From contig NZ_FUYE01000003.1 in NCBI RefSeq assembly GCF_900167535.1, forward strand, positions 168,414 through 232,413: a stretch of DNA of 64,000 nt. Direction: 5' to 3'. The notes under the pieces are model-generated. The model searched no databases and was not told the DNA's origin. It saw only the letters and a list, made by a program, of their open reading frames with translations. The DNA comes from Prosthecobacter debontii. Its GTDB lineage: Bacteria > Verrucomicrobiota > Verrucomicrobiia > Verrucomicrobiales > Verrucomicrobiaceae. Positions 42,379 through 52,701 of the stretch are shown here, one piece after another (within the stretch, counting starts at the first letter, position 1; every line of letters starts with the position of its first letter). The translations under genes and the position numbers were made by a program.

Positions 42379-42861
42379 TCAGAGGCCCTCATACTTGTGA
42401 CAAAGCTGCACAAAGTGATCGACACAACGCAGTTGTGCTTCGTCAAGCAAGTCCACATGATCCAAAGACACGCAGGCCCAATAGACAGCATCCCATCCGG
42501 CATCTGGAAAATCGCGAAGGTAATGGCACATGTAAGCTGGCAGGTAAAATCGCCACCCTTCAGCGTCCGAGAAAAAGAAATATTCCTGGCAAGCTTGAAT
42601 GGATGCGTCAGTGACCTCTTGCCACGTCATCTCTGGATCTTGGGCATTGAGCTCGAGAACACGATCTTCGGATAAGATCCACTCGTCATCATATCCACGA
42701 GCCACGCTGAGGGTGGCTGCAGGACGCGGGATACCTGCAAAAGCAGCTTCTATTTGCAGAATGAGTTGGGCAGCCTCTTTTCGTGCCTCATCATCCAGTT
42801 CAATCTGGGCGATGGTATCAGGATCATATTCGTTTGCCTTGGCTTCTTCAGGGCTCATCAT
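42379..42861 (-). CDS. DUF6714-like protein
   Basis: The 160-residue protein resembles DUF6714: an ILQIEAAFAGIPRP segment, a DEWILSEDRVLELNAQDPEM stretch, then FFSDAEGWRFYLPAYMCHYL with the C-terminal LDEAQLRCVDHFVQLC. The family is of unknown function and common in bacteria as single small genes. Two adjacent Met codons compete as start. It follows the membrane protein gene at 42885 on the same strand by 23 bases. Confidence 0.7.
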   Translation of the reverse strand: MMSPEEAKANEYDPDTIAQIELDDEARKEAAQLILQIEAAFAGIPRPAATLSVARGYDDEWILSEDRVLELNAQDPEMTWQEVTDASIQACQEYFFFSDAEGWRFYLPAYMCHYLRDFPDAGWDAVYWACVSLDHVDLLDEAQLRCVDHFVQLCHKYEGL

Positions 42862-42884
42862 GGGGTTGAAGGCATGATGTGAAA

Positions 42885-43430
42885 TTATCTGTCCGCACTC
42901 AACCGCATCGTGGATGCACGGCGAAGTTGATATCGTTTCCACAACCGCTGTAGAAAATCGAGAAACGCCCATGGTCCCTCAACCAGCCACCAATAAAGAC
43001 CCAAAGGTAGGCTGAAAAAAAGGAGGTAACTCCAGAGAACCGATTCCAGTTCAGGTCTTGGAGATGTCGTGATGTGATCTGCATAGAGGACTCCCATCAG
43101 CCAAGTCAGACCGAAGCCAGCAATGAACACGATCGGAACCGCAGCGAACTGAGGACATCTTGTCAAACGCGTCATCAGAAAACCGATGCCACAAGCGGGT
43201 GCAAAAATGCCTCCCCCAACCCAAAGGCAGAAGATCAGAATTAAAATCAAACCCGCAGGATACGCCAAAGGACCGCCCGGCCGTCCATCCGTGAATCCAG
43301 CATAAATCAACAAGCCTCCATACAATAGAGTCCATAGAAGGCAGGCCAAAAGGCACAATAGCCCAACCGCAGTGATATGCCTAGCCGCGCAGAGCAGCAG
43401 ACTGGCGAAAGCATGGAACAGGCGGACCAT
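42885..43430 (-). CDS. Small integral membrane protein
   Basis: The 181-residue protein has about four to five hydrophobic helices (residues 20-45, 55-80, 96-115, 132-148 and a half-helix region) and a basic C-terminus. No family was recognised. Its spacing of 23 bases to the DUF6714-like gene suggests co-transcription. It appears specific to this lineage. Confidence 0.65.
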   Translation of the reverse strand: MVRLFHAFASLLLCAARHITAVGLLCLLACLLWTLLYGGLLIYAGFTDGRPGGPLAYPAGLILILIFCLWVGGGIFAPACGIGFLMTRLTRCPQFAAVPIVFIAGFGLTWLMGVLYADHITTSPRPELESVLWSYLLFFSLPLGLYWWLVEGPWAFLDFLQRLWKRYQLRRASTMRLSADR

Positions 43431-43587
43431 TTCATGCAGAATCTACCCACGATTGCCTCCAAAAGAAAGGGGACTCTTAGAGGGTAACGAGGGCACGTTT
43501 TAGGCTGACCTAGCTCTCCCAAGAGGGAGTCCAAATCTTACCCGTGAATCAGGGCATGATGAGTAAGAGTACAGATGCCAAAAGTGA

Positions 43588-44760
43588 TCAAGCCAAACGC
43601 ACACTACGCTTCTTGTCCAGCTTCAGCACGGCACCGCTTTCCCAAGCTGGCTCAGCTTTGGGATCGGATAGCTTCTCGCCATTGAGCTGGATGCTGCCGC
43701 CCTGGATGAGACGGCGGACGTCGCCTCCCGACATGGTCTGGTTGAAGACGGTCTGATACGCATGCTGGACGACGCCGAGGACATCACGACGATCCGCGAG
43801 AGTCAGGATGGGGAGCTCTACCTTATCCATATCTTTTTTGCTGAAGCGCAGATCCCAATCGTCACGGCATTCCTGAGCGGCAGCGGCATTGTGATAGAGA
43901 GTCACGCACTTGGCGGCGAGTTGCTTCTTGGCTTCCATCGGGTGCATGGAGGCATCGAACTCTTCGCCAAGCACCAGCAGGTAGTATTTGGCCATGAGTT
44001 CATCCGGGATGCTCATGAGCTTACCGAACATCTCCTTTGGCGCATCGGTCAGGCCCACGTAGTTGCCCAGGGACTTGGACATCTTCTTCACGCCATCCAG
44101 ACCTTCCAGCAAGGGCAGGGTCATGCAGACCTGAGGCTCCATGCCTTCTTCTTTCTGGAGGTCACGGCCTACCAAAATGTTAAACAACTGATCACTGCCG
44201 CCGATCTCGACATCGGACTTTACGACCACGCTGTCCCAGCCCTGCATGATCGGGTATTGGATCTCATGCAGACGCACCTCGGTGCCATTGGCCACGCGAT
44301 TTTTGAAATCCTCACGCTGAAGCATCTGCTGGAGTGTCACACGGGCATTCAGCTTGATCACCTCCATGAAGGGCATCTCCTTGAACCAGGCGCCGTTGAA
44401 GACGACTTCGGTCTTGTCTTTATCCAGCACCACAAAGGCCTGATCCGTGTAGGTCTTGGCATTGGCCACCACGTCGTCATAGGTGAGGGGTGGGCGGGTG
44501 GTGGAGCGACCGCTGGGGTCACCAATCATGGCGGTGAAGTCCCCAATGATGAGCACGATCTGATGGCCCAACTCCTGGAACTGACGCAGCTTTCTCAAAG
44601 CCACCGCATGCCCCAAATGGATATCGGGAGAGGTCGGATCCACGCCCAATTTGATGCGCAGGGGCTTACCTTTGGCCAATTTCGCAGCAAGCTCTTTCTC
44701 ACTGTGAATGGTCACGGTGCCACGTTTGAGGATATCGAGTTGTTCTTGGACGGAAAGCAT
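43588..44760 (-). CDS. tyrS: Tyrosine--tRNA ligase
   Basis: The 390-residue protein is a class I aminoacyl-tRNA synthetase of the TyrZ-like shorter form. It has HLGH at residues 48-51 and KMSKS at 226-230. The GGSDQLFNIL segment fits tyrosyl-tRNA synthetase, and a C-terminal S4-like RNA-binding tail contains GGDVRRLIQGGSIQLNGE. It charges tRNA-Tyr with tyrosine in the cytoplasm. It stands alone between the membrane protein gene and the sulfatase gene. Confidence 0.96.
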   Translation of the reverse strand: MLSVQEQLDILKRGTVTIHSEKELAAKLAKGKPLRIKLGVDPTSPDIHLGHAVALRKLRQFQELGHQIVLIIGDFTAMIGDPSGRSTTRPPLTYDDVVANAKTYTDQAFVVLDKDKTEVVFNGAWFKEMPFMEVIKLNARVTLQQMLQREDFKNRVANGTEVRLHEIQYPIMQGWDSVVVKSDVEIGGSDQLFNILVGRDLQKEEGMEPQVCMTLPLLEGLDGVKKMSKSLGNYVGLTDAPKEMFGKLMSIPDELMAKYYLLVLGEEFDASMHPMEAKKQLAAKCVTLYHNAAAAQECRDDWDLRFSKKDMDKVELPILTLADRRDVLGVVQHAYQTVFNQTMSGGDVRRLIQGGSIQLNGEKLSDPKAEPAWESGAVLKLDKKRSVRLA

Positions 44761-44948
44761 GGTTGGGCGGGAAAAAGCGAAAGGGGAAGAGTGTAAAATG
44801 AACAGCTTGGAGCAAATGACAAATCAGCAAAATGGCGCGAGGTCGCATTTCCGTCGTTTTCCTGCCACGCAGTTGCCTGCAATAACCGCGGCAAAAGATC
44901 TGTTTTCAGCGTCACTCTGACCCCGTATTCGTGCGATCTGGAGTTCTT

Positions 44949-46385
44949 ATGAAAAAGCTCATCCTTCTCACTCTCCTCCTGCCTTGTTTGAGTCTGGCGG
45001 CTGAAGCCGAAAAGCCGAATGTGCTCTTCATTGCCGTGGATGATCTGGGCAATGTCCTGGGCTCCGCAAGCCAGCCAGCGGTGCAGACGCCCAATCTGGA
45101 AAGACTCGCGGCAAAGGGCATTCGCTTCGAGCGCGCCTACAATCAAATCCCCTTATGCAACCCCAGCCGCGCCTCGATTTTGTCCGGCCTAAGGCCGGAT
45201 CAAACGCAAGTTTTCGATCTCAGCCGCCATTTTCGTGACGCCGTGCCTGAGGTGGTCACTCTACCTCAGCTTTTCCGGCAATCGGGTTGGGCCGTGCATC
45301 GGGTCGGAAAGATTTATCATTACGATGTGCCTAAGGGCATCGGCACCGATGGGCTGGATGACAAGCCCTCCTGGGACAGCGTGAGCAATCCCAAAGGCAG
45401 AGACGTAACGGACGAAGCCCTCATCACCAATCCGACGCCTGAAAAACCTGTGAGTGCAGCCCTGAGTTGGCTGGCCGCCGAGGGTACCGATGAAGAACAA
45501 ACGGATGGCATGGTCGCCACCGAAGCGATTCGCTTGTTGGAGCAAAATCGTGATCGCCCTTTTTTCCTCGGGGTCGGTTTTTTCCGTCCCCACACACCCT
45601 TTGTGGCACCGAAGAAATACTTCGATCTGTATCCCCTCGATTCCATTTCACTCCCCGATGCACCTCCCGATGATCGGACGGATATCCCCTCAGCAGCTTT
45701 TGCGCACAACAATCCGACCCCTAATTATGGGCTCGACGAACTGACCTGCCGAAAAGCCCTCCAAGCCTATTGCGCTTGTGTCTCCTTTGTGGATGCACAG
45801 GTCGGCCGAGTGCTGGAGGCCCTGAAGCGGCTGGAGCTAGCCGACAAGACGATCATCGTCTTCTGGAGTGATCACGGCTATCACCTGGGGGAGCATCAAG
45901 GAATCTGGCAAAAGCGCACCTTGTTTGAAGAATCTGCCCGGGCTCCCTTCATCGTTCACTGGCCTCAGGCGGCGGGCAACGGCAAGCTATGTGAGCGTAT
46001 CGTGGAGTTCGTGGATATTTATCCCACGGTCTGCGACCTTGCGGGGTTACCCCTCCCCTCGCATCTGGCGGGACGCAGCTTGAGACCTTTGCTGGAAAAT
46101 CCTGAGCAAGCTTGGCCGTATGCGGCGGTGACGCAGATCCTGCGTCCTGGTGATGGCCAACCCCTCATGGGCCGGAGCATCCGCACGGAACACTGGCGCT
46201 ACACCGAGTGGGATGAAGGCCGCGCAGGCGTCGAGCTCTACGATCATGACAAAGATCCGATGGAGTTTACGAACCTCGCCACCACTCCCCAAGCAGCGCC
46301 CATTGTGGATGAACTGAAGCAGCAGCTCCAGAAGACCGCTTCCGGTGCGGTGCCAACGTTCCCGTTCGATCTCAAACGGCTCTAA
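44949..46385 (+). CDS. Secreted sulfatase (iduronate-2-sulfatase-like)
   Basis: The 478-residue protein has a signal peptide ([20 protein letters not shown]). The CxPSR sulfatase motif is [12 protein letters not shown] with Cys70 as the residue oxidised to formylglycine. Metal ligands appear in AVDDLG and in the later [14 protein letters not shown]. The C-terminal part fits the iduronate-2-sulfatase-like subgroup. It removes sulfate esters from sugars outside the cytoplasm and requires an anaerobic or aerobic maturase encoded elsewhere. Sulfatase richness is typical of Verrucomicrobiota. Confidence 0.93.
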   Translation: MKKLILLTLLLPCLSLAAEAEKPNVLFIAVDDLGNVLGSASQPAVQTPNLERLAAKGIRFERAYNQIPLCNPSRASILSGLRPDQTQVFDLSRHFRDAVPEVVTLPQLFRQSGWAVHRVGKIYHYDVPKGIGTDGLDDKPSWDSVSNPKGRDVTDEALITNPTPEKPVSAALSWLAAEGTDEEQTDGMVATEAIRLLEQNRDRPFFLGVGFFRPHTPFVAPKKYFDLYPLDSISLPDAPPDDRTDIPSAAFAHNNPTPNYGLDELTCRKALQAYCACVSFVDAQVGRVLEALKRLELADKTIIVFWSDHGYHLGEHQGIWQKRTLFEESARAPFIVHWPQAAGNGKLCERIVEFVDIYPTVCDLAGLPLPSHLAGRSLRPLLENPEQAWPYAAVTQILRPGDGQPLMGRSIRTEHWRYTEWDEGRAGVELYDHDKDPMEFTNLATTPQAAPIVDELKQQLQKTASGAVPTFPFDLKRL

Positions 46386-46452
46386 GATGGCCCACTTTGC
46401 CTTGTTGACGGATGGGTGAGTGCTCCGCATAGCTGACTCTCTCATCTCCCAC

Positions 46453-47448
46453 ATGCGTAAACCACTCATCGCCATCACCATGGGCGACCCTGCCGGGGTC
46501 GGCCCCGAGATCTGTCTTCAGCTCCTGGCCAACGATGCCGTCACACGATTGGCCACCCCCGTGATCTTTGGCGATGCCCGGCTCCTCGCTCGTTGCGCCC
46601 GGCAAACGGGGCTCCCAGCTCCTAAGCGCATCGTTTCCGAAATCGAATGGGGTGAGGTCTGTCAGACTCTGGATGAACCTGCGGTGCTGGATGTGTTTGG
46701 CTTTGATGCCGCAGATTTCCAACCCGGCAAAGTTTCCGCAAAAACAGGAGCTGCCGCCTATCGCTACATCGAAAAAAGCATCGACGCGGCGAAGTCAGGT
46801 CAGGTCGCGGCGGTCGCAACAGCCCCCATCAACAAAGAAGCCCTACGGGCCGCAGGCATCCTTCATCCGGGCCACACCGAGATCTTTGCCGAAAAGATGG
46901 AGGCGACCCGCTCCTGCATGACCTTCTTCTCTGAAGAAATGGTGTGCAGCCTCGTCACCATTCACATCGGCTACCAAGACGTCGTTCCAGCGCTGAGTAC
47001 AGAACGCATTTTGGAAGTCATCGAGCTCACCGCAGCCGCTGTGCAAAAAAAGTTGGGCCGTAAACCCAAGCTGGCGGTCTGTGGCCTCAATCCCCATGCG
47101 GGTGAGCATGGGCTGTTTGGCCAAGGCGAAGAGGAAAAGATCATCGAACCAGCCATCGCCGAAGCCAAAAAACGCGGGCATACCATTGAGGGTCCCCTTC
47201 CACCCGACACGGCGTTCATCGCCTCCAAACGTAAAGTCGTCGATGCCTACATCTGTATGTACCACGACCAGGCTCTCATTCCCCTGAAAGCCCTGGCCTT
47301 TGATACCGCCGTCAATACCACCCTCGGCCTGTCTGTGCCGCGCACCAGCGTGGATCACGGCACGGCATGCGACATTGCTTGGCAGGGCAAGGCCAATGGC
47401 GGCAGTCTGGTGGAGGCTGTACTTTTAGCGGCCAAGATGGCTTCTTGA
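46453..47448 (+). CDS. pdxA: 4-hydroxythreonine-4-phosphate dehydrogenase
   Basis: The 331-residue protein starts at MRKPLIAITMGDPAGVGPEI, the family opening. Other PdxA features are APINKEALRAAG, a HPGHTEIFAE metal site, GLNPHAGEHGLFG and YHDQALIPLKALAFD. It oxidises 4-phospho-hydroxythreonine in pyridoxal phosphate synthesis. It follows the sulfatase gene by 67 bases on the same strand; a functional link is not evident. Confidence 0.95.
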   Translation: MRKPLIAITMGDPAGVGPEICLQLLANDAVTRLATPVIFGDARLLARCARQTGLPAPKRIVSEIEWGEVCQTLDEPAVLDVFGFDAADFQPGKVSAKTGAAAYRYIEKSIDAAKSGQVAAVATAPINKEALRAAGILHPGHTEIFAEKMEATRSCMTFFSEEMVCSLVTIHIGYQDVVPALSTERILEVIELTAAAVQKKLGRKPKLAVCGLNPHAGEHGLFGQGEEEKIIEPAIAEAKKRGHTIEGPLPPDTAFIASKRKVVDAYICMYHDQALIPLKALAFDTAVNTTLGLSVPRTSVDHGTACDIAWQGKANGGSLVEAVLLAAKMAS

Positions 47449-47456
47449 AGCACCTA

Positions 47457-49235
47457 CTACCCGGGATAGAACGACCAAAACTTTGGAATGAAAAACACCG
47501 CAATTCCCCAGAACAAGAGGTTCAGGGGAATACCGACTTTGAGGAAGTCGCTGAACCGATAGCCCCCCGCATTGTAAACCATCGTGTTGGTTTGATAGCC
47601 AATCGGTGTGGCAAAACTGGTGGAGGCGGCGACGGTGACGGCGACGAGGAAAGGCTTCGGGTCCATGCCCATGCTATGGGCGGTGGTGATGGCGATGGGG
47701 GCCATGAGAACGGCGGCTCCGTTGTTGCTCATGCACTCGGTGAGAATGGCTGTGACCAGATACAAGGCGGCGAGCATGCTGGTGGGACTATCCTTTCCGG
47801 CGAAGTTCAGTGCAAAGTCTGCCACCGCCTGTGCGGCACCTGTTTTCTGCATGGCGACCCCCAAAGGAAGGATACCCGCGAGCATGACCAGCACCCGCCA
47901 ATCCACGGCTGCATAGGCCTGATCCGGACGCAGGTTACGGAAGATCAACAGCGCCAAGACACCCAGCAAAGCGCATACCAAAATGGGTAAGACCTCCAGG
48001 GCCGCCAAAGCCACAACCATGGCCATGACGAAAAACGCGAAAGGGGCCTTGTGCCGATGAAGCGAGGAGCTTTCCAATTCATTGAGAATGAGCAGACCTT
48101 CCTCACTGCGGAGGCGGTCGATGCCTTCCCGGTCTCCCAGCAAAAGGAGCGCGTCTCCAAAACGCAGGCGCAGGGTGCCGAGTTTTTCCCTCACCACCTG
48201 TCCTGTACGTTGCACGGCTAGGGCGATCACGCCTGTGCGCCGCCCGAGGCGCAGCTCTTCCAGAGTCCGTCCTGCGTACGAGGATGCCGCAGGCACGATG
48301 GCCTCACAAAGCTGGAGATCGGTGGTGCGCAGGGCCTCGTCCTTGAGCTTGAACTCAGGCTCGATTTCGATTCTCAGGGCGCTTTTTGCCGCCATGAGCT
48401 TGGCCGCTTGGCCGCGCACCAACAGCAGGTCATTGGTCATGATGATCTGACTGACCGTGGCGAGGAGAATCTGTTTACCACGCCGGATCTCCAGCACGCT
48501 GACATCATATTCCCGGGACAGAGGTGTTGCGCCGATGCTCTGACCGATCAAGGGGGAGTCCTCCATGACACGCAGCTCAGTGACATATTCACCGAGCTGA
48601 TAGGTATCCGTGAGTTGAGCGGAGCGTCTGTGGGGCAGCAGCCAGTGGCCTAAACCGAGGAGAAAGGCCATGCCAGCTACCGTCAGGATCAATCCGAGCG
48701 GAGCGAACTCAAACATGCTGAATCCGCCGGTGTTGGCTTCCAGGGCGATGGAATTCACCAGCAGATTTGTCGAAGTGCCGATCAAGGTGCATACCCCTCC
48801 GAACTGAGCGGCGAAACTCAGAGGAATGAGCACCCGCGAGGCGGGCACCTTCCGAGCGGCTGCCGCCGCGAATATCAGGGGCAAGAAGACCGCGACGGCC
48901 GCAGTGTTATTGACGAAGGCGGACACTGGGGCCACGCACAGCATCACCAGAAAGCACAGCATTCCCGTTCCGCCCCCACCACGCGCGAGCAAACGCCCGA
49001 TGGAAGAGAGAGCGCCCGTCTTCTCCAACGCAGCACTCAAGATGAACATGCAGGCGACGGTGATCACTGCGGGGTTGGAGAATCCGGCGATGCCCTCCTC
49101 CACCGTGACGACCTGACAGCCCAGCAGTACGCCTGTCACCAGAAGCGCCACGATATCGACAGGTAGCTTCTCTGTAGCAAATAGAACCACCGCACCAACC
49201 AAGGTGACTAACGTCACAATCAGATCAAATTCCAT
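47457..49235 (-). CDS. SLC13-family permease with two RCK_C domains
   Basis: The 592-residue protein has about ten membrane helices in two halves (the N-terminal one includes NPAVITVACMFILSAALEKT). Between them lie two TrkA-C/RCK_C regulatory domains (about residues 200-375; LRVMEDSPLIGQSIGATPLS opens the first). The second membrane half includes STSFATPIGYQTNTMVYN, a sodium/anion-symporter signature. The family moves dicarboxylates or sulfate-like anions by Na+ symport. The gene overlaps the end of the mechanosensitive channel gene by 11 bases, indicating shared transcription. Confidence 0.9.
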   Translation of the reverse strand: MEFDLIVTLVTLVGAVVLFATEKLPVDIVALLVTGVLLGCQVVTVEEGIAGFSNPAVITVACMFILSAALEKTGALSSIGRLLARGGGGTGMLCFLVMLCVAPVSAFVNNTAAVAVFLPLIFAAAAARKVPASRVLIPLSFAAQFGGVCTLIGTSTNLLVNSIALEANTGGFSMFEFAPLGLILTVAGMAFLLGLGHWLLPHRRSAQLTDTYQLGEYVTELRVMEDSPLIGQSIGATPLSREYDVSVLEIRRGKQILLATVSQIIMTNDLLLVRGQAAKLMAAKSALRIEIEPEFKLKDEALRTTDLQLCEAIVPAASSYAGRTLEELRLGRRTGVIALAVQRTGQVVREKLGTLRLRFGDALLLLGDREGIDRLRSEEGLLILNELESSSLHRHKAPFAFFVMAMVVALAALEVLPILVCALLGVLALLIFRNLRPDQAYAAVDWRVLVMLAGILPLGVAMQKTGAAQAVADFALNFAGKDSPTSMLAALYLVTAILTECMSNNGAAVLMAPIAITTAHSMGMDPKPFLVAVTVAASTSFATPIGYQTNTMVYNAGGYRFSDFLKVGIPLNLLFWGIAVFFIPKFWSFYPG

Positions 49236-50943
49236 AGACTGGGTGAGTAGGATCCCCCTGGTGGACTGTGATCTGGCTAAAGGGAATCGTCCAGTGGTTC
49301 TCGTTGCAGGCGTCCACACAAATGCGTTGGATGGCGCGGGCTAAGAAAGCATACTTTTGCGCCACACTCCCGTTGAAATCGGCAAGGATCGTGTAGTTCA
49401 GGGAGGAACTGGCGGCTTCACTGAAATCCACACTGACATTTTTCAGATGATCAGCTCCAACCAGATGGCGAAGCTCCTGCTCCAGACGCGCCTTGAGTTT
49501 GGCTGGCACCTCCGTCGTGCTGATGGTCTGGTGCTTGTAGTCGATGCCAAAGATGCTCTTAACGCGAAAATTCTTGGTCAGATTTTCGGGGCAAAGTTCC
49601 AGGAAATCAGGGGTGGGATAGGTTCGACGGCTGCCTCCGAGTAAGACGAGCTGCACCCAGTCGGGGGACTGGGTCACCACTTTGCCATGGGTGCCGTCAC
49701 GCAGGGAAACCCAATCATCGACTTCGCAGGGGAACCACACTTCATTCTCATGGGGACGAGATACCAGCGGTAGCAGATCCCGAATGGGTAGGCGAATGTG
49801 CCCACCCTCGAGCGTTGGATTGTACAGACTGGAGAAGACACCCACGCTACGCACCTCCCACGGCAGCCCGTTGTAGATCACTCGCTCACCCTCGCGAACA
49901 GAACCCAGATTCAGGAGCAGTTTCACCTGCTCATACATCGCAGGTAGCGTTTGTTTGCCGGTCCAGGCAACGCCGATCAAAAAGAGAATCGCAACCCCCA
50001 GCAGCACCCAATCCCCAGCCAGATAAAACACGATGAGGATGGCGAACATGGACAGGAGAAAAGTGGCCGCGTGAAAAGAGACCATCACCAAGCGCATGCT
50101 GAAGGTGCGGTTCTTACGACTCAGCGCAGGCAGCTTCTCCAGTCTGCGCCAGAGGAGATGCATGGCGACAAAGATGAAACCACTGGTTAGCAAAGCCAGC
50201 ATCAGATTGAGACCTCTTTGCTTGAAGAAACTGCTGACGATGTCTTTCAAGGTGCCGAAGACGCCGCTGCGTTTACCCTCCACCTCGGCCAGTTTATACT
50301 CCGTGACGGCCAATTCAGTCTCGGTCTCGTTTTGACGCTTTTGCCAAGTCGTGAGCAATTCTCTGAGAAGAGGTGACAGCAACTCATCACGGTCTTCCTG
50401 GATTTGCTCCTCGATCCGTTTCACTGCCTGCCGCGTGACCATGGAGCGCTCCCGCAGGGTCGTGACCTCGCGGCGCAATCCCTCCACCTCACGGGGAGCC
50501 GCAGTCAGTTGCTTGAGCTCCTGGACGATCGGTAACAGCAGATCACGTGTCTCACTCTGTAGATCCACGGCCTCACTCGTGGCGCCATTGAAAGACACGG
50601 GATCAATCCCCGTGACGACAAATTCGAGGTCTTTCAAAAGGTTCTCGCGCTTTTCCGCCAGTAGTTTGACTCGTGCTTCCGTCTGCTCCTTTTCATCTGG
50701 GGCCAGGGTGGTAATGAGCTTGGTGCGTTCGGTCTTGAGATCGGCTTCAACCTGACGGATGGAGGTTTCCAGGGCGTCAAGGGCAGCACGAGAGCTCCCT
50801 TGGCTCGCGACCTCAGGAGCCGTCACCTTTTGATCGGCTTCAAGCTGCCCAGCCAGCCTACTGATCCCACTGATGCAGAAAACGCCTCCAATGATCCACG
50901 GGTAGAGACATGACAGACGAGTGGGAAAAAAACGAGTCAGCAT
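49225..50943 (-). CDS. MscS-type mechanosensitive ion channel family protein
   Basis: The 572-residue protein has a signal-like start, a long periplasmic coiled coil (about residues 30-220), membrane helices (about 245-345) and an MscS core with VREGERVIYNGLPWEVRSVG in the beta domain. Its cytoplasmic end includes SIFGIDYKHQTIS. It opens under membrane tension to release solutes. Compared with E. coli MscS (286 residues) it is much longer and resembles MscK-like forms. It precedes the SLC13 gene and overlaps it by 11 bases. Confidence 0.85.
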   Translation of the reverse strand: MLTRFFPTRLSCLYPWIIGGVFCISGISRLAGQLEADQKVTAPEVASQGSSRAALDALETSIRQVEADLKTERTKLITTLAPDEKEQTEARVKLLAEKRENLLKDLEFVVTGIDPVSFNGATSEAVDLQSETRDLLLPIVQELKQLTAAPREVEGLRREVTTLRERSMVTRQAVKRIEEQIQEDRDELLSPLLRELLTTWQKRQNETETELAVTEYKLAEVEGKRSGVFGTLKDIVSSFFKQRGLNLMLALLTSGFIFVAMHLLWRRLEKLPALSRKNRTFSMRLVMVSFHAATFLLSMFAILIVFYLAGDWVLLGVAILFLIGVAWTGKQTLPAMYEQVKLLLNLGSVREGERVIYNGLPWEVRSVGVFSSLYNPTLEGGHIRLPIRDLLPLVSRPHENEVWFPCEVDDWVSLRDGTHGKVVTQSPDWVQLVLLGGSRRTYPTPDFLELCPENLTKNFRVKSIFGIDYKHQTISTTEVPAKLKARLEQELRHLVGADHLKNVSVDFSEAASSSLNYTILADFNGSVAQKYAFLARAIQRICVDACNENHWTIPFSQITVHQGDPTHPVYGI

Positions 50944-51056
50944 GAAACCATTAAAGCACAATTTCACCCCTGCCTCACGCCCCAAGTACTGAAACATCCG
51001 CCCCGTGTTCCCGCAGCCATCACAACATTGAGCAAGCCGCCTGAACAGCAGACGGC

Positions 51057-51752
51057 CTACCGCACCACAGTCTGGGCATGGACGGCTTCACAAATCATTC
51101 TCAAGGAGCTCTCCAGATTGCCATCGGCGGTTTTGAAAGAATCTGCATCAATGGTTAGGGGTGCGCCTAACACCACCAGAGGCGCTCCATATTGGGGGCA
51201 CTGAATGGCTTGTTCTAAGCTCAGGCCACCCACCGCCTGCACAGGCACCTTCACCGCATTTACCACCTCGCGCAGTTGATCCAGCGGGCTGGGCATGCGG
51301 TGGCCTGCAGCCGCAATGCCGCGGCGCTCATCATAACCGATGTGGTGGATGATGTAGTCGCAGCCTAGGTCTTCGAGAAATTTGGCCCCTTCTACCATGT
51401 CCGGGCACACCATATTATCCCCCATGACCTTACAGCCAAAGTCGGCCCCTGCCTTGACCACACATTTGATGGTTTCCGCATGAGCCCGTGCCATCACCAC
51501 CACATGCGTCGCCCCGGCTTTGGCCATCATCTCGGCCTCCAAGTAACCTCCATCCATCGTTTTCAGGTCGGCCACAATGGGGATGTCTGGGAAGGCCTTG
51601 CGCAGGGCGCGCACACCGTGCAGACCCTCCGCTAAAATCAACGGTGTGCCTGCCTCCAGCCAGTCCACGCCCGCCCGCAAGGCCATGGCAGCAGTTTCGA
51701 GAGCTTCATCAATGTTGGTAAGGTCGAGGGAGATTTGAACGATTGGCTTCAT
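51057..51752 (-). CDS. OMPDC-superfamily decarboxylase (HxlA/KGPDC-like)
   Basis: The 231-residue protein is a beta/alpha barrel of the orotidine-phosphate-decarboxylase superfamily. The D-x-K-x-x-D signature is in VADLKTMDGGYLEAEMMAKA, with the opening VQISLDLTNIDEALE. Phosphate-binding residues lie in AVGGLS and VVLGAPLT. It may be a 3-hexulose-6-phosphate synthase or a 3-keto-L-gulonate-6-phosphate decarboxylase; no partner isomerase gene is adjacent to decide. It is transcribed away from an AraC regulator 62 bases upstream, which probably controls it. Confidence 0.85.
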   Translation of the reverse strand: MKPIVQISLDLTNIDEALETAAMALRAGVDWLEAGTPLILAEGLHGVRALRKAFPDIPIVADLKTMDGGYLEAEMMAKAGATHVVVMARAHAETIKCVVKAGADFGCKVMGDNMVCPDMVEGAKFLEDLGCDYIIHHIGYDERRGIAAAGHRMPSPLDQLREVVNAVKVPVQAVGGLSLEQAIQCPQYGAPLVVLGAPLTIDADSFKTADGNLESSLRMICEAVHAQTVVR

Positions 51753-51814
51753 GGCGGTGACTGGAGGATTGCAGATTGATTTACACAATCCCGAGCATCA
51801 TCGTCACGACAAAG

Positions 51815-52642
51815 ATGATGCGAAATGCGACACTGCTCAAACCACGCCCTCTCCAGCGGCGTTCAGCGACCGTGATCAAACGCTGGCAGCAGGAGAGGCA
51901 ACGCTGGTTAGGCACGCTAGCGCCCACCTCCTTATTTCATCCCCTTTTCGACCACATCCCCGGCGTACATTTTTTTGCCAAAAACCGTGAAGGTCATCTC
52001 ATGTTTGCCAGTGAAGGCCTCCGCCAGCGCTACTCCATCCAGGATGAATCCGACATCCTGGGGATGACCGACTTTGACCTCAACCCAGGCACCATGGCTC
52101 AAGCCTATGTGGAGGATGACGGTCAACTCCTCCAGGGCAAAACTCAACGCATCGAACGTGTCGAACTCTGGTGGGATCGTCAGGGCATGCCTGACTGGTT
52201 CCTCGTGATCAAGCTACCCATCCTCGATAAAACCGATCAGATCCAAGGGGTCATGGGTCTGCTTCGCCGGCCTGATGAAGCCGAGCGACGTCTCCCCATT
52301 TTTCAGACCGTTGCGCAAGCAGTGGAGATCATTCGGCGCGACTATGCCAAACCGTTGCTGGTCGAGGATATTGCCGTCTCCTGTGGTCAGTCCCTGCGAC
52401 AACTGCAGAGGCGGTTCCAAGCTTCCTTCGGGATCTCCCCTCAAGAGTTCCTATTGAAAACCCGTGTTCTCGCTGCTGCCCAGCTTTTGGATACCTCCGC
52501 GCTCTCGGTGGCTGAAATCGCTCGCTGCTGTGGCTTTGCCGATCAAGGGGCCTTTACGCAGCATTTCCGTCGGCGCACGGGATTAACCCCCACGAGCTAC
52601 CGACAGAAAAAAGCTCCCCTCGAGCCCATTAATAAGCTCTAG
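51815..52642 (+). CDS. AraC-family regulator with N-terminal PAS domain
   Basis: The 275-residue protein has a PAS-like sensor domain (about residues 35-150; [20 protein letters not shown], then [20 protein letters not shown]) and an AraC DNA-binding domain with two helix-turn-helix units ([20 protein letters not shown] and [20 protein letters not shown]). The start is uncertain: 51776 and 51818 are also possible. It is divergent from the decarboxylase gene, the usual layout for a regulator and its target, so a sugar-phosphate-linked signal is inferred. Confidence 0.88.
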   Translation: MMRNATLLKPRPLQRRSATVIKRWQQERQRWLGTLAPTSLFHPLFDHIPGVHFFAKNREGHLMFASEGLRQRYSIQDESDILGMTDFDLNPGTMAQAYVEDDGQLLQGKTQRIERVELWWDRQGMPDWFLVIKLPILDKTDQIQGVMGLLRRPDEAERRLPIFQTVAQAVEIIRRDYAKPLLVEDIAVSCGQSLRQLQRRFQASFGISPQEFLLKTRVLAAAQLLDTSALSVAEIARCCGFADQGAFTQHFRRRTGLTPTSYRQKKAPLEPINKL

Positions 52643-52701
52643 GAGGCTCATATTTTGGTTGCCCTCTGGCCCCCCCTGCGAATCGTTCAGGTTCCCATAC
52701 C